Positions 32,047 through 36,657 of a stretch of DNA of 36,657 bases are shown here, piece by piece; position 1 is the first letter of the stretch, and each line of letters starts with the position of its first letter. Location of the stretch: assembly GCA_964611385.1 (NCBI GenBank), contig CAZSXS010000034.1, positions 1-36,657 of the forward strand. The letters run 5' to 3'. The position numbers and the translations under genes were made by a program. Origin of the DNA: CAZSXS01 sp964611385 (GTDB lineage: Bacteria; Bacillota; Clostridia; Lachnospirales; CAYPQA01). The notes under the pieces are model-generated. The model saw only the letters and a list, made by a program, of their open reading frames with translations. It did no database searches and was not told where the DNA came from.

Positions 32047-33017
32047 GTGAAGAAAGGCTTAAGGATGAAGGCGAAGAGAAAGAACCTTTGATATTTGAAA
32101 GCAGCAAGTCTCAAGCAGCCTTACTCCATGCGAAAAAGTACCTGGGCAGAGATTGTTACTTGGATGCGGAGTTGTTATTGGCTCATGTGCTACAGTGCGG
32201 TCGGATTGATATTTTAACAAAGGATTTCATTTTAGACGCTACGAGCCTGAATCGATACAAAAACTGTATAGAGGAAAGGAAAAAAGGCAAGCCTTTACAA
32301 TATATTCTTAACAAATGTGAATTTATGGGACTTGATTTTTATGTGGATGAAAATGTCTTGATTCCAAGGTGTGATACAGAGGTCTTAGTTGAAAAAGCTT
32401 TAGAGATAATAAAAGCCTGTTGGGCAGGGGGTAGCGAGTCGATTGAGATTTTGGAACTATGCACCGGCTCCGGTTGTATCGCCGTTTCCTTGGCTTATTA
32501 CTTGGAGCAAGACAAGCGTGCATACCAGATAACGGCAGTTGACATAGACGAAAAAGCCTTAGCTGTTGCAAGGAGAAATGCTGAAAGCCAAGGACTTAGG
32601 GGTATTGAGGGTATTTATAGTTTTGGCAGCATTCGTTTTTTACAGGGTGATTTGTTTGTGCCTGTTATCGAAGAAGCCGGGGGCTCCGCAACAGGTGTGC
32701 AATACGATCTACTACTGGCAAACCCGCCGTACATTCCTTCAAAAGATGTTTTGACCTTGGACAATAATGTCCGAGATTACGAGCCGCACTTAGCGTTGGA
32801 CGGTGGGGAAAGCGGATTGGATTTTTATTGCACGATAGCAAAAGAGGCTGGGCGCTTTCTAAAGAAGGACGGAATGATCCTATTGGAAATAGGATATAAT
32901 CAGGCCCAAGATCTTCGAAGTGTCTTCGATCAGTATTTCAAGAGAAATTTTGAAATGGAAATCATACAAGATTTGAGTGGATTAGATAGGGTTGCAAAGA
33001 TAAAGGTCATTAATTAA
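32043..33017 (+). CDS. prmC: Release factor glutamine methyltransferase
   Basis: The 324-aa protein methylates the Gln of the GGQ motif in release factors, using S-adenosylmethionine. It has the N-terminal substrate-recognition helices (YLGRDCYLDAELLLAHVL, KPLQYILNKCEFMGLDF), the SAM-binding LELCTGSGCIAVSLA, and the catalytic NPPY in LLANPPYIPS. It is somewhat longer than the usual 280 residues because of an N-terminal tail of about 25 charged residues and an insertion around VIEEAGGSATGVQ. It overlaps yqhQ by 4 nt, and its substrate gene prfA follows. Confidence 0.95.
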   Translation: MSEERLKDEGEEKEPLIFESSKSQAALLHAKKYLGRDCYLDAELLLAHVLQCGRIDILTKDFILDATSLNRYKNCIEERKKGKPLQYILNKCEFMGLDFYVDENVLIPRCDTEVLVEKALEIIKACWAGGSESIEILELCTGSGCIAVSLAYYLEQDKRAYQITAVDIDEKALAVARRNAESQGLRGIEGIYSFGSIRFLQGDLFVPVIEEAGGSATGVQYDLLLANPPYIPSKDVLTLDNNVRDYEPHLALDGGESGLDFYCTIAKEAGRFLKKDGMILLEIGYNQAQDLRSVFDQYFKRNFEMEIIQDLSGLDRVAKIKVIN

Positions 33018-33055
33018 AAGATAAAGTGACTGAATATAGGAAGGGAAGGAAAAGC

Positions 33056-34138
33056 ATGTTTGACCGATTAACGATGTCAAATCGTTTGGATGAATTGGAA
33101 AACAAGTACAATGAATTATCAGAAAAGATTAATACACCGGCAGTGATATCCGATCAGGAACTATGGAAGCAGTTGATGAAGGAGCACAGTGTCATTACGC
33201 CCATCGTGGAAAAATACAGGGAATATAAAAAAACCTTCAAGGCCGTGGAAGATGCCAAAGAGCTTTTATATGAAAACAACGACGAGGATTTCAAGCAGAT
33301 GGTGAAAGATGAGCTGCGGGAGAGCCAAGAGAGCTTGGAAAACATACAAAACGAATTGAAAGTGCTGCTTTTGCCCAAGGATCCTAACGACGAAAAGAAT
33401 GTTTTGGTGGAAATCCGTGGCGGCGCTGGTGGAGACGAGGCGGCTTTATTTGCGGGGGATTTGTTTAGAATGTACAGCCGTTATGCTGAGCGTGTTCGTT
33501 GGAAGACCGAGCTTATGAGTAGCAACGAGAACGACTTGGGTGGCTACAAAGAAATCGTCTTTTCCATCACAGGCAAAGGCGCTTACTCCCGGCTTAAGTA
33601 TGAAAGCGGCGTTCACCGGGTTCAGCGAATTCCAGTAACGGAGTCGGGTGGGCGAATTCACACCTCCACCGTGACGGTGGCTGTACTGCCAGAAGTAGAC
33701 GACGTGGAAGTATCCTTGAACATGAATGATGTGCGAATTGATGTATTCCGTTCCTCCGGAAACGGCGGCCAAAGCGTAAACACGACCGACTCGGCCGTGC
33801 GGGTCACCCATGTGCCCTCGGGAATCGTCATTTCCTGCCAGGACGAGAAGTCTCAGCTTAAGAATAAAGATAAGGCACTTAAAATTTTAAGAGCGAAGCT
33901 ATACGACCTGGAGTTGGAGAAGCAACAGTCAGCCCTGTCAGCAGAACGGAGAAGCCAGGTAGGCACGGGCGACCGAAGCGAAAGGATTCGCACCTACAAC
34001 TTCCCCCAAGGCCGGGTAACCGACCATCGGATCGGGCTTACGCTTCATAGGCTGGAAATGATCCTGGACGGGGACTTGGATGAGGTCATGGATAATTTGA
34101 TTACTTATGATCAGGCAGAGAAGTTGAAAGAGGCATAA
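33056..34138 (+). CDS. prfA: Peptide chain release factor 1
   Basis: The 360-aa protein recognises UAA and UAG stop codons and releases the peptide. The GGQ motif lies in SSGNGGQSVNTTDSAVRVTH. The RF1-specific tripeptide region is read in the GVHRVQRIPVTESGGRIHTST stretch, and the C-terminal RSERIRTYNFPQGRVTDHR is typical. ATG 33056 (MFDRLTMSNRLDELENKY) is chosen because GGAAGGGAAGG is just upstream, whereas a start at 33026 lacks one. It follows prmC by 38 nt, and a strong terminator ends the operon. Confidence 0.97.
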   Translation: MFDRLTMSNRLDELENKYNELSEKINTPAVISDQELWKQLMKEHSVITPIVEKYREYKKTFKAVEDAKELLYENNDEDFKQMVKDELRESQESLENIQNELKVLLLPKDPNDEKNVLVEIRGGAGGDEAALFAGDLFRMYSRYAERVRWKTELMSSNENDLGGYKEIVFSITGKGAYSRLKYESGVHRVQRIPVTESGGRIHTSTVTVAVLPEVDDVEVSLNMNDVRIDVFRSSGNGGQSVNTTDSAVRVTHVPSGIVISCQDEKSQLKNKDKALKILRAKLYDLELEKQQSALSAERRSQVGTGDRSERIRTYNFPQGRVTDHRIGLTLHRLEMILDGDLDEVMDNLITYDQAEKLKEA

Positions 34139-34177
34139 GGGAACACTTTAACATCCCCTAGCTTGCTGCTTGGGGTA

Positions 34178-34230
34178 TAAAAAAGGTTGATGCAAACTGA
34201 CTTTCATCAGTTTTACATCAACCTTTTTTA
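34178..34230. terminator. Bidirectional terminator after prfA
   Basis: TAAAAAAGGTTGATG (34178-34192) pairs over 15 bp with 34216-34230. An inner AAACTGA/TCAGTTT stem (34194-34200 with 34207-34213) extends it after a small bulge. A and T runs at both feet make it suitable for both prfA (plus) and the gene ending at 34315 (minus). Confidence 0.88.
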
Positions 34231-34314
34231 TGCCTATTTTAATTTTATACCCAACCTTGAGAAAGAACCTCATTGCGTCCTTCGCTCATTTCTTTTCGTG
34301 TTTATTTTTTTCTA

Positions 34315-34635
34315 TTATCCAACCACTACAGCAGTACCAGATACTGTGACCATCAACATGCCATTGTCGGCCCCCAGAACTTCATAATCAATATCCACGC
34401 CTATGACGGCATTGGCACCAATGTGAGCTGCACGGGATTCCATTTCTTGCAGGGCACTTTGCCTAGCTTGAATGAGCTCTTCTTCATAGGTGCCAGAGCG
34501 ACCACCGAAAATGTTACTTAACCCCGCCATAAAATCCTTTACAAAATTGACGCCTGCAATGACTTCTCCAAATACAATACCCTTGTATTCTACAATCTGG
34601 CGTCCTTCCACTCCATTTGTTGTTGTGATGATCAT
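34315..34635 (-). CDS. YbjQ family (UPF0145, heavy-metal-binding-like) protein
   Basis: The 106-aa protein has the family pattern: IITTTNGVEGRQIVEYKGIV, FGEVIAGVNFVKDFMA, GGRSGTYEEELIQARQSAL and GANAVIGVDIDYEVLG. These proteins form pentamers with a TRAP-like fold. They are annotated as heavy-metal-binding without firm function. The site GGAGGTAAAAGG precedes the start. It is transcribed alone, and a gap of 177 nt without recognisable features separates it from the reductase gene. Confidence 0.9.
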   Translation of the reverse strand: MIITTTNGVEGRQIVEYKGIVFGEVIAGVNFVKDFMAGLSNIFGGRSGTYEEELIQARQSALQEMESRAAHIGANAVIGVDIDYEVLGADNGMLMVTVSGTAVVVG

Positions 34636-34812
34636 CCTTTTACCTCCGGTTCGTTTAGTTTAGTTTAATGAGTTGTTCTTTTGCTTTTAGTGCACTTGAC
34701 TGTTCCCCCTGGTTGAATCAGGCCGTTGTTGGTGTGCTGTTTCTCTTCCAAAAGAATAAACGTATAAGCCACAAAAAAGTTTACACGATCCACAGCGTAT
34801 TGGACAAAAAAA

Positions 34813-35442
34813 TTATCGAATAAAGTTTGTATTGATTCTGGCTTCTTGTTCGGGAATGTGGATTCCGTTCTGCTTGCCTACTTCAATGCATTTCAGTAGC
34901 CAGACCATATTTTTTCCAAGGGTTCGCATAATTTGCAAACCTTCCAGATCCTGCTGAACCTGTTCAGGATTGGTACCATGTACCATGTTCCAGTATTGAG
35001 AGGATACAACGGGCATGTTGGAAATGGTGAAGAACTTATTCAACGAGTCAAAAGACGCCGTTGAGCCACCCCGGCGACAGCTCACAACACAGGCCCCAGG
35101 TTTGTAGGCAAAAACCCGGCTTCCAGCAAAGAAGCAACGGCCTAACAAGGCAGTCAAGGCTCCTGAAGGCCCGGCATAATGAACAGGCGAGCCAAAGATA
35201 AAGCCGTCGGACACCTTTGCCTTTTCGATTACCGTATTGACGCTATCCTCCGTAAACACACAGGCCGGTTTCTCCAGCTTCCGGCAGCCTCCACAGGCTG
35301 TGCAGCTTTGAATAGGCTTGTTCCCTATATGGAAAATCTCCGTTTCAATGCCTGCTTTGTTCATTTCTTTTTCCACCTCACACAGCGCCGTGTAGGTGCA
35401 GCCCTTTTCATTGGGACTCCCGTTAATGAGTAATACTTTCAT
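34813..35442 (-). CDS. Flavodoxin-like NAD(P)H-dependent FMN reductase
   Basis: The 209-aa protein has a flavodoxin fold: VLLINGSPNEKGCTYTAL is the FMN-phosphate loop, CTACGGCRKLEKPACVF is a Cys-rich segment, and GFIFGSPVHYAGPSGAL binds the flavin ring. It belongs to the NADPH-dependent FMN reductase/iron-sulfur flavoprotein group common in anaerobes. The Cys spacing CTACGGC-x6-C resembles the group that binds a 4Fe-4S cluster, but a cluster cannot be confirmed. The electron acceptor is unknown. It lies downstream of the VanZ-like gene on the same strand, after 152 nt. Confidence 0.88.
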   Translation of the reverse strand: MKVLLINGSPNEKGCTYTALCEVEKEMNKAGIETEIFHIGNKPIQSCTACGGCRKLEKPACVFTEDSVNTVIEKAKVSDGFIFGSPVHYAGPSGALTALLGRCFFAGSRVFAYKPGACVVSCRRGGSTASFDSLNKFFTISNMPVVSSQYWNMVHGTNPEQVQQDLEGLQIMRTLGKNMVWLLKCIEVGKQNGIHIPEQEARINTNFIR

Positions 35443-35480
35443 AATCCTTCCCCTTTCAAAATCAATCTATTCTCTAAAAT

Positions 35481-35512
35481 CTTATGCTGCGAGCCTTGCT
35501 CTTAAGCATAAG
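35481..35512 (-). other. Stem-loop in the leader of the reductase gene
   Basis: CTTATGC (35481-35487) pairs with GCATAAG (35506-35512), with an AGC/GCT pair possible inside. It lies between the VanZ-like gene and the reductase gene. Without a strong T-run its role as a terminator for the VanZ-like gene is uncertain. Confidence 0.35.
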
Positions 35513-35594
35513 TATGTATGAGCACAAGCACAAGCAGAAAATCAATATGCTGAGACAAGCAATTTAGGACAGCAACTACTATCTCAGTTTTTCA

Positions 35595-36530
35595 CTATTT
35601 CTTATTCCTAATATCTTTTTCATAAACAACACAGATATTCCTGGCATACCAGATCCCTTCTTCATCGACGATATCAAAAAAGACACTATCCCGCTTGCCT
35701 AGGCTTTTAAAGTCTTCATAAGAAAAAGCAGAGAAAGTAACAATAATTTCATCAGTCTTTGATTGGAAATCAACGGCTTTTTTGGCCATTTTCATGCCAG
35801 GTTCAACCTTAACCACAATATCAATATCCCCGTACCGATCTTTCCTATTGTTAATGCCGGTGACATTATGCACGGTCAGGATTCCATCCTCAAAGCTGAT
35901 AAATTGCCCCATGATATCAGGATCACTGTTGCCAACAGCAAATTCCTCGCCCATTATTACAAGCTTAGAACTCTTATCAAAGCTCAACAACTGCCGATAA
36001 TAGCTGTTTATAAAGAAAAAGCTAAGAACACCAATCAGACAGGAGCCGATTGCGATCATCGTTTTGATTCTACCTTCATCTTTAAGAAGCCGTGCAATGC
36101 ATTTGTAAATGCAAATGCCCATGAGCCCGCCCAAGCTGTTTAAGAGCAGATCATCTATATCACTCCCACCGATGCCAAAAGTAAATTGGGTCACTTCAAT
36201 CAGTAAGCTGAGGGCAGATATCGCAAGCATACTCTTCAAGCCGCTTTTATTCCTCTTGAATACCTGCAAATAAATACCCAAGGGGATGAAAATCACAATG
36301 TTTCCAAGTACATTCATGAAGGCAATCTTCAAGGAGACGGCACCCGAAAAATAGTTCAAAGTTGACTTGATGGGTATCCAATTGATCGTTCTTGAAAAGA
36401 TCCTGTCAGCACTAAAGAGGGCAAGCGGCGATATGTACTTAAACAATGTAACCTTGGCCAAGATAAAGAGATAGAATATAAAAACCGCGTACAGTAAACC
36501 TTGCTTCAAATATAACTTTATTCGTTTCAT
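35595..36530 (-). CDS. VanZ family membrane protein
   Basis: The 311-aa protein has a VanZ-like N-terminal half with about five helices (LLYAVFIFYLFILAKVTLF, INWIPI, FMNVLGNIVIFIPLGIYLQVF, AISALSLLIEVTQF, GGSDIDDLLLNSLGGLMGICIY), including the conserved NVLGN-FIPLG and DIDDLLLN motifs. A last helix (residues about 170-187) leads to a polar C-terminal domain of about 120 residues of unknown role. VanZ confers low teicoplanin resistance in enterococci; in most genomes the family role is unknown. ATG 36530 is chosen because GGAG lies 7 nt upstream; an ATG at 36548 is also in frame. Confidence 0.9.
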   Translation of the reverse strand: MKRIKLYLKQGLLYAVFIFYLFILAKVTLFKYISPLALFSADRIFSRTINWIPIKSTLNYFSGAVSLKIAFMNVLGNIVIFIPLGIYLQVFKRNKSGLKSMLAISALSLLIEVTQFTFGIGGSDIDDLLLNSLGGLMGICIYKCIARLLKDEGRIKTMIAIGSCLIGVLSFFFINSYYRQLLSFDKSSKLVIMGEEFAVGNSDPDIMGQFISFEDGILTVHNVTGINNRKDRYGDIDIVVKVEPGMKMAKKAVDFQSKTDEIIVTFSAFSYEDFKSLGKRDSVFFDIVDEEGIWYARNICVVYEKDIRNKK

Positions 36531-36598
36531 ACTCTTTCTCCAATACAATCTAAATTATGCTGTTCTTTTTCTTTTAGTCTTCCAAAATTTTTACAGGA

Positions 36599-36604
36599 AT
36601 TATA
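36599..36604 (-). promoter_or_regulatory. Candidate -10 box upstream of VanZ-like gene
   Basis: TATAAT on the minus strand about 70 nt upstream of the start. No good -35 box is visible at 16-18 nt; the region upstream is the G-rich window end. Confidence 0.3.
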
Positions 36605-36636
36605 CCGCCCCCATGTCCGGCTTTTTTGAAAGGTGA

Positions 36637-36657
36637 GGGTGGGGGGTTGGGGGAGGG
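36637..36657 (+). other. G-quadruplex-like G tract at the window end
   Basis: Four G runs (36637-36639, 36641-36646, 36649-36653, 36655-36657) are separated by loops of 1, 2 and 1 nt, a canonical intramolecular quadruplex pattern. It lies upstream of the VanZ-like gene and continues to the window edge. Confidence 0.6.

Noticed and set aside
34690..34705. GCACTTGACTGTTCCC as a third copy of the shared hairpin arm
   Set aside because: Only the 8-mer ACTTGACT matches and no complementary arm lies nearby.
34636..34812. Possible small gene between the YbjQ and reductase genes
   Set aside because: No open frame with a ribosome binding site is present. The TTTAGTTTAGTTTAATG run is a short low-complexity repeat.
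1..36657. tRNA genes, rRNA, CRISPR arrays, transposases or integrases
   Set aside because: No GTTCRA-type T-loop with flanking stems, no repeated spacers and no DDE or integrase motifs were seen. This is a visual scan, so a short degenerate element could have been missed.

Overview
The window looks like a chromosomal segment of an anaerobic, low-to-moderate-GC Firmicute, most likely in the class Clostridia. The grounds are strong AGGAGG-type ribosome binding sites, sigma-A promoters with 17-nt spacers, a YtrA-type GntR/ABC operon, a CD3324-family small HTH protein, a Pr6Pr membrane protein, VanW and VanZ family proteins, the yqhQ-prmC-prfA cluster, and a HU gene next to an S4-domain RqcP gene. 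I could not assign a genus from sequence alone. I found no tRNA, rRNA, CRISPR array or insertion sequence.

Layout. Positions 1-57 form a very strong GA-rich hairpin, followed by a GH88 unsaturated glucuronyl hydrolase (91-1311). From about 1.35 to 13.5 kb there is an accessory zone of mostly unrelated small transcription units, visibly more AT-rich than its flanks. It holds a metallophosphoesterase, a ferredoxin-type aldo/keto reductase, a histidine phosphatase and a poorly characterised nucleotidyltransferase-like gene overlapping a CD3324-type HTH gene. It also holds a response regulator/histidine kinase/exported protein cluster on the minus strand, a DUF1266 membrane protein, a twice-frameshifted copper-amine-oxidase-N-like gene, a histidine phosphatase-Nudix fusion, a decayed aminoglycoside phosphotransferase fragment and a Pr6Pr membrane protein. 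Two hairpins built on the same arm sequence bracket the nucleotidyltransferase-like pair.

From 13.5 to 17.4 kb lies a GntR-ABC transporter operon: GntR regulator, permease, membrane-anchored extracytoplasmic protein, ATPase. Its promoter contains a palindrome (TGTATT-N8-AATACA) that recurs with identical spacing just after the regulator gene. Convergent to it, overlapping by 4 nt, is a 506-aa HTH protein with an unrecognised C-terminal region. It is followed by a chemoreceptor with several HAMP-like units.

From 21.5 to 31 kb everything is on the minus strand. There is glnA, rqcP and hup, then a tightly packed run from VanW through an L-fucose/L-arabinose-family isomerase, ribulokinase (araB), ribulose-5-phosphate epimerase (araD) and RseC to recA. 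The gaps in that run are only 9-33 nt, so recA may be read through from the pentose genes. Its product carries an extra charged N-terminus of about 32 residues. From 31 to 34.1 kb a divergent strong promoter drives yqhQ-prmC-prfA. The right end has a YbjQ family protein, an FMN-dependent reductase and a VanZ-like membrane protein. The window stops in a G-quadruplex-like G tract.

Most of the window is recognisable housekeeping or accessory content. The observations most worth following up are the duplicated GntR operator, the two matching hairpins around the nucleotidyltransferase-like/HTH pair, the phosphatase-Nudix fusion, the recA context and N-terminal extension, and the large HTH protein. 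Coordinates, motifs and inverted repeats were read by eye; family names come from remembered motif patterns and were not confirmed by a search.
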